NCBI GenBank assembly: GCA_023435985.1
Contig: JAEZKY010000163.1
Coordinates: 1 to 41,944, forward strand
Direction of reading: 5' to 3'
Source of the DNA: Bacillota bacterium
GTDB lineage: Bacteria > Bacillota > Clostridia > Clostridiales > Clostridiaceae
DNA: 41,944 nt
The notes beneath the pieces are model-generated. The model did no database searches. It saw only the letters and a program-made list of their open reading frames with translations, and had not been told where the DNA came from. This document shows positions 1-8,076 of the stretch, piece by piece. Each line of letters opens with the position of its first letter. Within the stretch, counting starts at the first letter, position 1. Both the position numbers and the translations under genes were made by a program.

Positions 1-61
1 GTACTAATGTTATTAATATGCTTATGAATAATTTCTTTTTATTTATTGCTTTATTTCTCAT
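1..61 (-). CDS. N-terminus of a membrane or exported protein (cut by window edge)
   Basis: An ATG at 61-59 opens a reading frame that runs off the window. A good Shine-Dalgarno (AAGGAGT) lies just upstream. The 20 visible residues have a basic start (MRNKAINKKK) followed by a hydrophobic run (LFISILITLV). This is how a signal peptide or N-terminal membrane anchor begins. Nothing more can be said about function. The ribosome site sits inside a small hairpin, annotated separately. Confidence 0.5.
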   Translation of the reverse strand, partial: MRNKAINKKKLFISILITLV

Positions 62-68
62 ATTAATC

Positions 69-85
69 ACTCCTTATCAAGGAGT
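69..85 (-). promoter_or_regulatory. Hairpin enclosing the ribosome-binding site
   Basis: A perfect 7-bp inverted repeat (ACTCCTT, loop ATC, AAGGAGT) contains the Shine-Dalgarno of the gene starting at 61. In the mRNA the AGGAG would be base-paired unless the hairpin is opened, which suggests lowered or conditional translation. The stem is short, so the effect is an inference. Confidence 0.4.
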
Positions 86-173
86 ATAGCCATCTTTACA
101 TGTTTTATACAATTATTTTACATTTAACCAAATAAGACCTTATATTTCCACATATTTAAGATATCTATATAAT

Positions 174-908
174 TTAATTGTATTTAAGTGCATGCTTTAA
201 TGCATTTATTATTACCACATATATTATTTTAAAACATCTCCTATAATTTACAATGCAGTTTATAGCTAATACTACAAGTATTAGCTCAAGATAATAAAAT
301 ATAACAATTGAAACAGAACTAAAATCAAATGATTTCATATAAAAAAACATTGAAGTTAAATAAGTTAATCCAAAAATAGCAACACATAGAATTATAAGAC
401 CTTTTATCATTCCTTTAAAATCTTCACTACTCGGTGCAATTCCACTTATTAATATTAAGAATAATATTATAGTTATAACGCCTTCCCTGGTAAGCATTAT
501 TCTCGGATCTAATATCTTATGTAATTCTGAAACGTCACCCTTTAAAACAAATTTACTTTCTATAAATATAAACAGTGGCACATTTATAATTACTGGTGCT
601 ATAGCTATCAAAAATTCCTTAATGCTTATTAAAAATGGGAAGCTGCTTTCAACTCTTGACCTCACAAAACCCGGCTTGTTTTCCTTAGGCAAAAGTTGTA
701 CCTGTTCTATTTTTGCAAGGCATAATATAGCAACAAATAAATGCGCTAATTCGTGAGCTGGTGTACTTAATGCATATAAGAACTTGGCCAATTTGGTACT
801 GATGGTTCCAATAAAGCCTTGAAATACTGATTGAATAAATCGTAGCAAAAAATAATATGAGAAATATAATAATAAAAATGACCCTACTGATCTCATTGCA
901 ACTTCCAC
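174..908 (-). CDS. Integral membrane protein with HELAH metalloprotease-like motif
   Basis: A hydrophobic protein of about 244 residues with several predicted membrane segments. An HELAH motif follows the second hydrophobic stretch, in the context STPAHELAHLF. HExxH inside a membrane helix is the zinc site of M50 (site-2-protease-like) families, but I see no second M50 motif clearly, so protease activity is only suggested. An ATG at 953 would overlap the upstream radical SAM gene. A perfect GGAGGTG at 921-915 is instead placed 6 nt before a GTG at 908-906, so I choose that start. It lies 17 nt after the radical SAM gene stop, so the two genes are probably co-transcribed. The pairing might mean peptide maturation and processing, but no small precursor peptide was found. 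Confidence 0.6.
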   Translation of the reverse strand: MEVAMRSVGSFLLLYFSYYFLLRFIQSVFQGFIGTISTKLAKFLYALSTPAHELAHLFVAILCLAKIEQVQLLPKENKPGFVRSRVESSFPFLISIKEFLIAIAPVIINVPLFIFIESKFVLKGDVSELHKILDPRIMLTREGVITIILFLILISGIAPSSEDFKGMIKGLIILCVAIFGLTYLTSMFFYMKSFDFSSVSIVIFYYLELILVVLAINCIVNYRRCFKIIYVVIINALKHALKYN

Positions 909-925
909 TCTACTCACCTCCAATT

Positions 926-1795
926 TTATCTTACTCTGTTTATGAAGCCACATCTTTTACACAATTCTTCTACTGCTTTTCTTCTAGAAAATCCTTCATA
1001 TATATCCTTAGCTCTCTTTGAATTTAAAATTTCTTCTAATGTATTTTCAAAAATATTACCCAAAGTTATACTTCCTTCACCATCTAAGCAACATGGTACG
1101 ACAGTTCCATCTACTAGTATTCCAATGTGGTCTCTAAGTCCATAGCAAAAAAACCTTTCGCCTAATTCTTCAATTTTAAGCGATGGCCAGTTGAATTTTT
1201 CTCCCATACTAAGATATAAATTTTTTCTTAATTTAAAACTATTTTTTTCCTTCAATCTAATTCTCAAATCTTCCTTAAGTTCAAATTCATCTTCAAGTAA
1301 CTTGAAAATATCTACATTCATATTGTTACTTGCTTTATATTTTGTATCTAAATTCCATAACCTTAGAGAACAAATCACATCAGTTTTTTCTGTAGCTTCT
1401 TTTACGAAATCAAGTATATTCTCTATATATTTATTAAAATTCATGTTATCTTCATTAGCTTCAAAGCTATGTAAGGAAATATTGACCTGTCTGAGTGCTG
1501 ATGCATTTAACAATATGTCTTTTACATCCTTTATTAATGTGCCATTAGTAGTTATATTTACCTTTACCTCGTTTTCTTTACTTATATCTAAAAATTGTTC
1601 TAACTTCTTATTTAAAAATGGCTCTCCCATCAAATGAAAATAAACATAATCTGTATAGGGCCGTATGCTTTTTATAATATACTCAAAATTATCTTCACTC
1701 ATAAACTTTAATTTTCTAGATGTCTTTGGACAAAAGTTACATCTTAAATTGCATACATTAGTTATTTCTATATAAATTTTCTTAAACTTACTCAT
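926..1795 (-). CDS. Radical SAM / SPASM domain protein
   Basis: 289 residues. The N-terminus carries the radical SAM cluster motif CNLRCNFC (CxxxCxxC) in the setting IEITNVCNLRC, followed by a glycine-rich HLMGEPF element. The C-terminal quarter has a shortened SPASM-like Cys set (FFCYG, VPCCLDGEGSITLGN, LCKRCGF). This implies a second Fe-S cluster, as in peptide- or protein-modifying radical SAM enzymes and in many uncharacterised anaerobe proteins. It starts inside the last codons of the LysR gene (8-bp overlap) with a GGAG about 10 nt upstream, so translation is probably coupled. The membrane HELAH protein follows directly. The substrate is unknown. Confidence 0.85.
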   Translation of the reverse strand: MSKFKKIYIEITNVCNLRCNFCPKTSRKLKFMSEDNFEYIIKSIRPYTDYVYFHLMGEPFLNKKLEQFLDISKENEVKVNITTNGTLIKDVKDILLNASALRQVNISLHSFEANEDNMNFNKYIENILDFVKEATEKTDVICSLRLWNLDTKYKASNNMNVDIFKLLEDEFELKEDLRIRLKEKNSFKLRKNLYLSMGEKFNWPSLKIEELGERFFCYGLRDHIGILVDGTVVPCCLDGEGSITLGNIFENTLEEILNSKRAKDIYEGFSRRKAVEELCKRCGFINRVR

Positions 1796-2687
1796 TAAAT
1801 ATATACTCCGTCTTATTAGAATTATTTAGGATTATTTCTTTTATCTTTTCCTCATTCAAAGTAAGATAACGGTCTTTCTTTGATGCAAATGAAATATAAA
1901 ATTTGATAGACTTCAAAAGCGGAACTGTCTTTATTGTTTTTATATTGTTGACTGCCATATCAATCATTATTCCAATGCCGACTCCAGAAGCAATAAGAGA
2001 TTTTGCTGTTTGTATTTCTTCTGTATAATAAAAGTTCTTCATAGATATATTATTTTCAGTGCAAAGTTTTTCAAGCACTTCATTATGTATATATGAATTC
2101 CCGAGAACTATGAATTGCTCATTTAAAAGCTCTTTAAAATCTATTTTTGTTTTTTTAGCAAGTACATGATTTTTACTCATACAAACTTTAAATTCATCTA
2201 CTTTTAGAATCTTAGCTTCTAAATTTTCTTCCTTCAATGGATATAATGAACCTATAAGAGACATGTCCACTTCATTAGTTAATAGTAATTCTTTCATTGC
2301 TACAGAACCTTTTTCAACAAGTTCAATATTCCTTGCATAACCTTGTTTAGCCAATTCCTCCATGATTATCGGGAAAAAATATGCTCCTATCATAGGTGGC
2401 ACTCCTAATTTTATATTTCCACCACTTATCTTAGATATTTCTAATTTTATCTCTTTAATTTCCTCAATAATATTTTGAGTATGTCTTTTTAATATCATTC
2501 CAGCTTCTGTTAATTCAATCTGCTTTTCGGAATGATTTCTTATAACAAGCTTTGTATTTAATTCTTTTTCAATCCTCTTTAGTGCCATCGTTATTGAAGG
2601 CTGTGAAACATAAAGCTTTTCTGCTGTTTTTGTAAAACTCTTAAGCTTGCATAAATAGTAAAAATACTCCATATCTTTAAGATTCAT
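1788..2687 (-). CDS. LysR-family transcriptional regulator
   Basis: 299 residues, the normal length for the family. The N-terminal winged helix-turn-helix is typical (start MNLKDMEYFYYLC, then FTKTAEKLYVSQPSITMALKRIEKEL). It is followed by a periplasmic-binding-fold effector domain from about residue 90. An AGGAG precedes the ATG by 10 nt. It is the first gene of a likely three-gene unit with the radical SAM and HELAH proteins. LysR proteins commonly control a neighbouring operon or themselves. The effector cannot be deduced. Confidence 0.9.
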   Translation of the reverse strand: MNLKDMEYFYYLCKLKSFTKTAEKLYVSQPSITMALKRIEKELNTKLVIRNHSEKQIELTEAGMILKRHTQNIIEEIKEIKLEISKISGGNIKLGVPPMIGAYFFPIIMEELAKQGYARNIELVEKGSVAMKELLLTNEVDMSLIGSLYPLKEENLEAKILKVDEFKVCMSKNHVLAKKTKIDFKELLNEQFIVLGNSYIHNEVLEKLCTENNISMKNFYYTEEIQTAKSLIASGVGIGIMIDMAVNNIKTIKTVPLLKSIKFYISFASKKDRYLTLNEEKIKEIILNNSNKTEYIFNE

Positions 2688-2811
2688 AACTGAACGACTC
2701 CTTTGAAATAAGAATACACTATATTTTTAAAGGAAGCAAATCCTTATAAATCATATGCTAATAATTATTATAGTCTGTATTTTTGTTTCACATACATTAG
2801 TTTTAGTGACA

Positions 2812-2935
2812 AATAAAAAGTAACAAGTGGCAAATTAAAGGAAGAAAAGCCTCCAGCTTTCAAAAGAATATCTTTTTAGAAATTCCTCTTAGTATTCTCC
2901 CCTTAACTTGTTTACTTGTCACTCATAGCTTATCA
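2812..2935. repeat. Long imperfect inverted repeat (intergenic fold-back)
   Basis: The gap between malic enzyme and the LysR gene (2688-3003) has no gene. It holds a degenerate palindrome. The left arm contains GTGACAAATAAAAAGTAAC and TTAAAGGAAGAA. The right arm, read on the other strand, contains GTGACAAGTAAACAAGT and TTAAGGGGAGAA. An inner AGAATA/TATTCT pair lies near the middle. It looks like a short intergenic repeat or MITE-like fold-back, and it may end the malic enzyme transcript. Confidence 0.4.
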
Positions 2936-3003
2936 CTTGCTATTTGTTACTACTAACCAGCCTAATTTTATCTTAAATTTTACACACTTTTGTTTGTAGG
3001 TCT

Positions 3004-4656
3004 TTAGTTTTCACTATAATCAATATAGTTTGGTTCCCATATCTCTCTCTCAACCATTTCCATGGCATTTTCTTCTGTAACAGCTGCTCTATTTACACCA
3101 TCTTTTATCGCCTGCTTTACAACTGCTGTTGCTACAAGTTTTGATGCTTCCCTAAGTTTTGCTACTGGTGGAAGCATTGCAGCTCCAAGCTTAGATAGAT
3201 CCTGAAGTGATGCAATTCCATGAGCAGCAGCTGATAACATATTATCTGTAACTGTTTTGGTCTTTGCAACAATTATTCCAAAACCTAACCCTGGGTAAAG
3301 CAATGCATTATTTGCTTGACCTATTTTATAGGTAATTCCTTTATATTCAACTGGATCAGATGGACTTCCTGTTACAACTAGTGCTCTACCATCACTCCAT
3401 TTTATTATATCCTCTGCCTTTGCTTCACAAAGTTTTGTTGGATTTGATATCGGCATAATTGCAGGCCTATCATTTATCTTAGCCATATTCTTAACTACTG
3501 CTTCTGTAAATGCTCCCGGCACTCCAGAAGTTCCTATAAGAACTGTAGGCTTTACTTCTTCTACAATTTGTGCTAAATCTGTTAATGGAGTTTTAAATTC
3601 GTCTTTTCCACGAGCGTATTTCTTTTGCCCTTCAGTAAGCCCTTCCATATCCTCTGTAACAAGTCCATATCTATCTACAATATAAAAATGCTTTTTAGCT
3701 TCTTCTTCACTAAGTCCATTTCTTACTTTTTCTAATAAAATCTGATCTGACACCCCAACACCAGCAGTACCACCACCAAATACTAAAACTCTATGTTCTT
3801 TTACTGGAATGTTTGTAACTTTAGCTACTGCATTTAATGCCGATACCATCATTACTCCTGTTCCTTGGATGTCATCATTAAATGTGCATATTTTATTTCT
3901 ATATTTCTCAAGAATTCTACTTGCATTCCCTCGCCCAAAGTCCTCCCAATGAAGAAGTACTTCTGGGAATAATTCTATAGAAACTTTAACAAACTCCTCT
4001 ATAAAATCATCATATTTTTCTCCAGTAATTCTTTTATGTTTATTTCCTAAGTATAATGGATCATTTAAAAGTTTTTCATTATTTGTTCCTGCATCTATTA
4101 CAACGGGAAGCACATTCTTTGGATTAATTCCAGCTGCTACAGTGTAAACAGCAAGCTTTCCAATAGAAATATCTACACCCTGCACTCCCCAGTCACCTAT
4201 TCCTAGTACCCCTTCTCCATCGGTTACAACTATAAGCTTGATTTCATCAAGATCCCCCAATGAAGCTTCTATTGATTTTCTTATATCCCCAATATTATTT
4301 ACCGAAAGGAATACTGCATCCTTTGGAGTATCATATTTTCTTGAGTAATTTATAACTGCATCTCCTATTGTTGGCGTATAGATAACAGGAAGTAATTCTG
4401 TAACATGTTTACCTAAAACGTAGTAAAACAATGTACGATTTGTATCATATAAATTCATCAAGAAAAGATGCTTTTCAAGACTATCCTCAAATAATTTAAT
4501 TCTTTCATAAATTATTTTTTCTTGTTCCTCAATAGTACTTACTGCATTAGGCAGCAAGCCTATAAGATCATATTTTTTTCTCTCTTCTTCAGTAAATGCT
4601 GTTCCTTTATTTAAAAATGGATTTCTTAATAATTCCTGTCCCTTTAAGTTTCTCAT
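3004..4656 (-). CDS. maeA: NAD-dependent malic enzyme
   Basis: 550 residues, the length of the large bacterial/eukaryotic-type malic enzymes. It catalyses oxidative decarboxylation of L-malate to pyruvate with NAD. Visible family features are the Tyr-containing substrate region (LPVIYTPTIGDA), the VVTDGEGVLGIGDWG block, the metal-site EDFGRGNA and FNDDIQGTG segments, a Rossmann element (VLVFGGGTAGVG), and a C-terminal NP-containing ISNPTKLCEA. The start has GGAGT about 8 nt upstream. It stands alone, with terminators of an RNA gene about 200 nt upstream, so it probably has its own promoter. Confidence 0.93.
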   Translation of the reverse strand: MRNLKGQELLRNPFLNKGTAFTEEERKKYDLIGLLPNAVSTIEEQEKIIYERIKLFEDSLEKHLFLMNLYDTNRTLFYYVLGKHVTELLPVIYTPTIGDAVINYSRKYDTPKDAVFLSVNNIGDIRKSIEASLGDLDEIKLIVVTDGEGVLGIGDWGVQGVDISIGKLAVYTVAAGINPKNVLPVVIDAGTNNEKLLNDPLYLGNKHKRITGEKYDDFIEEFVKVSIELFPEVLLHWEDFGRGNASRILEKYRNKICTFNDDIQGTGVMMVSALNAVAKVTNIPVKEHRVLVFGGGTAGVGVSDQILLEKVRNGLSEEEAKKHFYIVDRYGLVTEDMEGLTEGQKKYARGKDEFKTPLTDLAQIVEEVKPTVLIGTSGVPGAFTEAVVKNMAKINDRPAIMPISNPTKLCEAKAEDIIKWSDGRALVVTGSPSDPVEYKGITYKIGQANNALLYPGLGFGIIVAKTKTVTDNMLSAAAHGIASLQDLSKLGAAMLPPVAKLREASKLVATAVVKQAIKDGVNRAAVTEENAMEMVEREIWEPNYIDYSEN

Positions 4657-4845
4657 TTAGAACACTCCTTTTTTATTTAAATAGTTATATATTAAATTCA
4701 ACTATATTATTATGTATCTATGATTTTATTATAAATCTATCTTCTTTCAATAAGAAATATCGTTTACTTATAAGGTCATAAATATTATTTATAGTTAACT
4801 TATCCCAATAAAATTAAAGTAATAATTATATAAATAATTTTTGAC

Positions 4846-4891
4846 AAAATATAAAAAGATATGTGAACCTGTAACTACATTTTCTCATATC
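4846..4891 (-). terminator. Second rho-independent terminator after the structured RNA
   Basis: On the minus strand the stem GATATGAG / CACATATC (one T-T mismatch) is followed by TTTTTATATTTT. It lies right behind another terminator with an almost identical T tract. Two in a row make read-through into the malic enzyme gene unlikely. Confidence 0.6.
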
Positions 4892-4900
4892 TCTTATAAC

Positions 4901-4938
4901 AAATATAAAAAGCAAGTGTACTCGTGATACACTTGCTT
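4901..4938 (-). terminator. Rho-independent terminator of the structured RNA
   Basis: A perfect 11-bp stem (AAGCAAGTGTA / TACACTTGCTT) with a 7-nt loop is followed on the minus strand by TTTTATATTT. It ends the RNA gene described at 4901-5107. Confidence 0.8.
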
Positions 4939-5107
4939 CTCCTTAGCCACTGATTTTTACGTTGTCCGCCAACTGGGTACGACCCTATGTCGTACATTGC
5001 TTCTGGGATTTTTTACGTTGCCCATCACCAACTGTATACCTCTTGAGATATACTCTTCTGCCGGATTGAAGTGTCAGTACACTAAGATAAATTCAAATCT
5101 TTATCTT
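4901..5107 (-). ncRNA. Structured RNA of about 205 nt with an internally repeated motif
   Basis: No protein is evident here. Read on the minus strand, the region has a hairpin GTGT/ACAC, a hairpin near 5034-5052 (GTATA...TATAC), and then a unit with GTTG...CAAC (5032-5017) followed by ACGTAAAAAATC. A perfect GTACGAC/GTCGTAC hairpin (4995-4977) comes next. After it the same unit recurs: GTTG...CAAC (4973-4961) followed by ACGTAAAAATC. The RNA ends at a strong terminator. So one structural module, hairpin plus CAGTTGG...CAACGTAAAAA, is present twice in tandem. A promoter-like sequence sits upstream. I do not recognise the class; it does not match the glycine, c-di-GMP or cobalamin consensus that I know. 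It could be a free small RNA or part of the 3' region of the hydrolase transcript. Confidence 0.6.
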
Positions 5108-5113
5108 GATTTA

Positions 5114-5142
5114 ATTATATATTATTTTGATTCTTACTTCAA
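5114..5142 (-). promoter_or_regulatory. Promoter of the structured RNA
   Basis: On the minus strand TTGAAG (5142-5137) and TATAAT (5119-5114) are separated by exactly 17 nt, a good sigma-A promoter. Predicted transcription begins near 5107, just before the structured region. The rest of 5120-5235 is plain AT-rich spacer. Confidence 0.6.
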
Positions 5143-5235
5143 TATATTTTTTGAATTTTCTGACTTATTCGCATACTTTTTTTATACCAAATTTAATCTA
5201 TTAATACTATAAATCCAAATATAGTTATTGAGTTT

Positions 5236-6024
5236 TCAATTTAAGTTATCATCTAAATATTTGCTATTATTAAGTACCATGTTCTTAGATTTATTCTTCC
5301 ACAAGTTATCTTTTAATTTTTTAACACCAAATTGTTTACCATGTGCCGGAAATATTCTCAGTGCATTTTCTAAAATTATTTTTTCCCAACTTCTATAATA
5401 TTCATTAAGATCACAAATATATACCACACAATACTTTGTACCTGCAAATTGAAGAAAATTCGCTGCTGCATCCCCTACTATGCAATCACCATCATCAAAT
5501 AATACTGAAATTGAATCTATGCTATGACCAGGCGTTTCTATTATTTTGCCATCTAAACCAATCCCAATATCCTTAAGCTTAGTCTCTCCTTTAATAAGAA
5601 TATCGTCTTCTCGTAATTTATACGGAGGAAATGTCAAATTCTCTTTATCTATAACTTTTCTTAATATTAATCCAATATATATTTTTTTCAATAGCATTAA
5701 AAATTTTATTCGTTTATTTATTAATCCACCTCCATGAGACTTATCATTTACACCTTTCATCAACAAATCCTTTGCTAAATAAGACATTACAATCTTAATA
5801 TTTTTATTTTCATCTAATATCTTATTTAATAATCCTGAATGATCATCATGATGATGAGTTAATATAATATGACTAATATCAGATAGATTTACATTTGCAT
5901 CTTTTAATCTATTACAAAATAAATCCCAATCTTCTTCATATCCAGTATCAATTAAAATATATTTATGCTTTGTTTTAATTAAAAAACAATTTGTTACGCT
6001 AAGCTTTAAAGTAATAATATCCAT
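5236..6024 (-). CDS. Metallo-beta-lactamase-fold hydrolase
   Basis: 262 residues. The hallmark zinc motif THHHDDHSG (HxHxDH) occurs near residue 57. Later ligands follow in the order ETPGHS, GDAA and PAHG. The N-terminus reads as an MBL fold (NCFLIKTKHKYILIDTG). It lies directly behind the marR gene on the same strand, with a MarR-type palindrome 25 nt before its ATG and a GGAGG site. This suggests an inducible hydrolase or detoxifying enzyme. The substrate cannot be told. Confidence 0.85.
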   Translation of the reverse strand: MDIITLKLSVTNCFLIKTKHKYILIDTGYEEDWDLFCNRLKDANVNLSDISHIILTHHHDDHSGLLNKILDENKNIKIVMSYLAKDLLMKGVNDKSHGGGLINKRIKFLMLLKKIYIGLILRKVIDKENLTFPPYKLREDDILIKGETKLKDIGIGLDGKIIETPGHSIDSISVLFDDGDCIVGDAAANFLQFAGTKYCVVYICDLNEYYRSWEKIILENALRIFPAHGKQFGVKKLKDNLWKNKSKNMVLNNSKYLDDNLN

Positions 6025-6048
6025 TTTGGTCCCTCCATTTTAGAGTAT

Positions 6049-6063
6049 GTTTAGCTACTAAAC
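6049..6063. promoter_or_regulatory. Probable MarR operator before the hydrolase gene
   Basis: GTTTAGCTACTAAAC is a near-palindrome that differs by one base from the palindrome in front of marR itself. Two copies in one short locus, both just upstream of a start codon, are best explained as binding sites of the local MarR protein. Confidence 0.6.
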
Positions 6064-6078
6064 ACGCTTGTAAAAAAA

Positions 6079-6531
6079 TTATAATTGTTTATCTAATAGA
6101 TTTTCTAATTCAGTGAAAATATCTAAAACCTCTTGTATATTCCCTTCCGACAGCTTACTTAAATGTTTTGATATTTCACCATAAAACTCCTTATGATACT
6201 CTTTATGCCCATTGAATACAAGCCATCCTTTTTCTGTTAATTCTAATGCAACTTCATTTTCAGTCTCAGATATAGTGTTTTTACTTACCAAGTCTTTTTT
6301 TATTAATTTATCTATCATTTGGGAAACAGCACCTTTAGTTATTCCTAAATATGCAGCCAATTGAGTAACATTTATCTTATTATTCTTAGCTATAGCTTCA
6401 ATTGTATGAACTTCTGATCTATATAACATCCCACTAATTCCATAATCCTTGGGCTTCTTTTCTGATTTGTTATACTTGTTCATAATTCTTTCAAATTTAT
6501 GAATCAATTCCGTATTTAATTGTTCAGACAT
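6079..6531 (-). CDS. MarR-family transcriptional regulator
   Basis: About 150 residues with a winged helix-turn-helix in the middle (VTQLAAYLGITKGAVSQMIDKLIKKDLV) followed by the wing region and a C-terminal dimer helix. A GTG at 6546 is in frame, but GGAGG at 6544-6540 is correctly spaced to the ATG at 6531, so I use that start. A palindrome lies immediately upstream, as expected for autoregulation. A second copy lies before the downstream MBL hydrolase gene, so the pair forms a repressor-enzyme unit. Confidence 0.88.
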   Translation of the reverse strand: MSEQLNTELIHKFERIMNKYNKSEKKPKDYGISGMLYRSEVHTIEAIAKNNKINVTQLAAYLGITKGAVSQMIDKLIKKDLVSKNTISETENEVALELTEKGWLVFNGHKEYHKEFYGEISKHLSKLSEGNIQEVLDIFTELENLLDKQL

Positions 6532-6547
6532 TTGTAATACCTCCACT

Positions 6548-6562
6548 GTTTAGTTACTAAAC
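6548..6562. promoter_or_regulatory. Probable MarR autoregulatory operator
   Basis: GTTTAGTTACTAAAC has 7-bp arms around one central base. It sits 4 bp upstream of the marR ribosome-binding site. A protein bound here would block transcription or initiation of marR. Confidence 0.6.
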
Positions 6563-6812
6563 TCAAATATAATTTTGCACCTTTGGGTAAAATAAATCAA
6601 GCCCTATCTTGTACTTTATTCTTCGACGATTTCCTTTTGAATTTTTCTACTAACCGTTTTTTTTTAATAATCAATAGAATATTATTTTATAATTATATCA
6701 TATTTTTACAATAACTTGTATTTAATCATTTCCATACTACTCCAATAAATTTTATTTATGCTATAATAAAACCAAAAAATATTTAATCTTACTTTGAAAG
6801 GATTCATTTATT

Positions 6813-7529
6813 ATGCTTAACAATACTGCTAATAAAATATTAGTTAATGACTTTTTACTAAATGTAGATATGCTTGAATGCATACGAAGAGGTAGTGCTG
6901 AAATTCTATTTGCTGCAGACGGAAGTGTTTTATTAATGGACATACCATCTCAAATATATATGCTTTCCAGCCAAAGTCATAAAGTATCAGAACATCTTAT
7001 TTCTAAACTCCCTGCTAACGCTGAAATCATTGTTTCGCACGATAGATTTTCTTATGAGCTATTAACTGAAAAATTTAAGTTTAATAACACTATGATTTGT
7101 TACAATACAGTTTATACAAATAATTCACCCATAGAACTAAAGAATTCTAAAGTCAATATTAAAATCCTAACACTAGAATATAAAGATATTATAATGAAGC
7201 ATTATTCTAAAGCAGAAATCATTGGTGGCGGTTATATTGAGGATAGATTGAAATCAAAAGTTATGTTTGGTGCATTTATTAATAATGATAATCTGTGTGG
7301 TTTCATTGGAACTCACACAGAAGGTTCTATAGGAATGCTAGAAGTTCTTCCTAAGTATCGAGGAAAAGGAATTGGAGCAGCTTTACAAATAGCAGCTACT
7401 AATAATGCTCTAGCAAATAAAAGATATCCTTACGGGCAAGTTGTTGAAGATAATATTGCTTCGACTGCCTTGCAAAAGAAACTTGGCTTTGAATTATCAA
7501 AAGACAAAGTCTATTGGCTTATGCGATAA
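6813..7529 (+). CDS. GNAT family acetyltransferase
   Basis: 238 residues. The C-terminal half is a GNAT domain: the acetyl-CoA loop is in IGMLEVLPKYRGKGIGAALQ (RGKGIG) and it ends with NIASTALQKKLGFE. The N-terminal about 110 residues are a separate poorly conserved domain, as in two-domain GNATs of clostridia. A GGA site lies about 12 nt before the ATG and a TATAAT at 6762-6767. It is convergent with the L,D-transpeptidase gene; the two stop codons directly abut. The acceptor is unknown. Confidence 0.85.
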   Translation: MLNNTANKILVNDFLLNVDMLECIRRGSAEILFAADGSVLLMDIPSQIYMLSSQSHKVSEHLISKLPANAEIIVSHDRFSYELLTEKFKFNNTMICYNTVYTNNSPIELKNSKVNIKILTLEYKDIIMKHYSKAEIIGGGYIEDRLKSKVMFGAFINNDNLCGFIGTHTEGSIGMLEVLPKYRGKGIGAALQIAATNNALANKRYPYGQVVEDNIASTALQKKLGFELSKDKVYWLMR

Positions 7530-8024
7530 TTAATTTATAATCACTTTAGTTCCCTTAGGAATATTATCATAAATCCATTTTGCATTTTCTTTAGATAACC
7601 TGATGCAGCCATCTGATAGCTTCATTCCAAGTCTCCCATCTCTAATGGATCCATCTAAATTATATATTATTGAGTGAAATAGATAATTCCCTTTAAATTG
7701 CGTAAAATACCAGCATTTATATCCCTTATTTACCCCAAAATAGAGACCTTTTATTCCAACCGTAAATGTTCCCTTTGGGGTTGGAGTTGAAGGTTTTCCT
7801 ATTGTACATATATAGCTGTGAATTAGATTCCATTTATTTGTACTACCCTTATAAATATTTACTTTAAAGCTCCTGAGACTTACCAAAATCAAGTAGTTGG
7901 TTGTACTTGAAATATTATTTTTATTTACATAATTAGAAGAACTGGAATTTTGTTTAACATCATCTGCTCTGCTATTTTTCTTATCCTCTCTTTTACTTTT
8001 TAATATCTTAGATAAAATTTTCAT
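7530..8024 (-). CDS. L,D-transpeptidase (YkuD domain)
   Basis: 164 residues. The YkuD domain occupies about residues 43-164 and ends in the catalytic signature LSDGCIRLS (SxGCxR) with the upstream His in FHSII. Such enzymes form 3-3 peptidoglycan cross-links or attach proteins to the wall. The N-terminus (MKILSKILKSKREDKK, then a Ser/Asn-rich linker) shows no membrane helix or signal peptide, which is unusual for an enzyme that works outside the cell. The start has only a weak Shine-Dalgarno, so an exported form from a different start is not excluded. Confidence 0.82.
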   Translation of the reverse strand: MKILSKILKSKREDKKNSRADDVKQNSSSSNYVNKNNISSTTNYLILVSLRSFKVNIYKGSTNKWNLIHSYICTIGKPSTPTPKGTFTVGIKGLYFGVNKGYKCWYFTQFKGNYLFHSIIYNLDGSIRDGRLGMKLSDGCIRLSKENAKWIYDNIPKGTKVIIN

Positions 8025-8076
8025 ACTCTTATTTCCAAATTATTATTATAAATTAATATATGCGTATTTTATAAAT

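Noticed and set aside
942..1637. Open frames on the + strand over the radical SAM gene
   Set aside because: Antisense shadows of a well-supported gene; no ribosome site and low-complexity Ser/Leu/Phe composition.
4939..5107. Riboswitch controlling malic enzyme
   Set aside because: Two terminators and about 190 nt separate it from the gene, and it has its own promoter; a free RNA is more likely.
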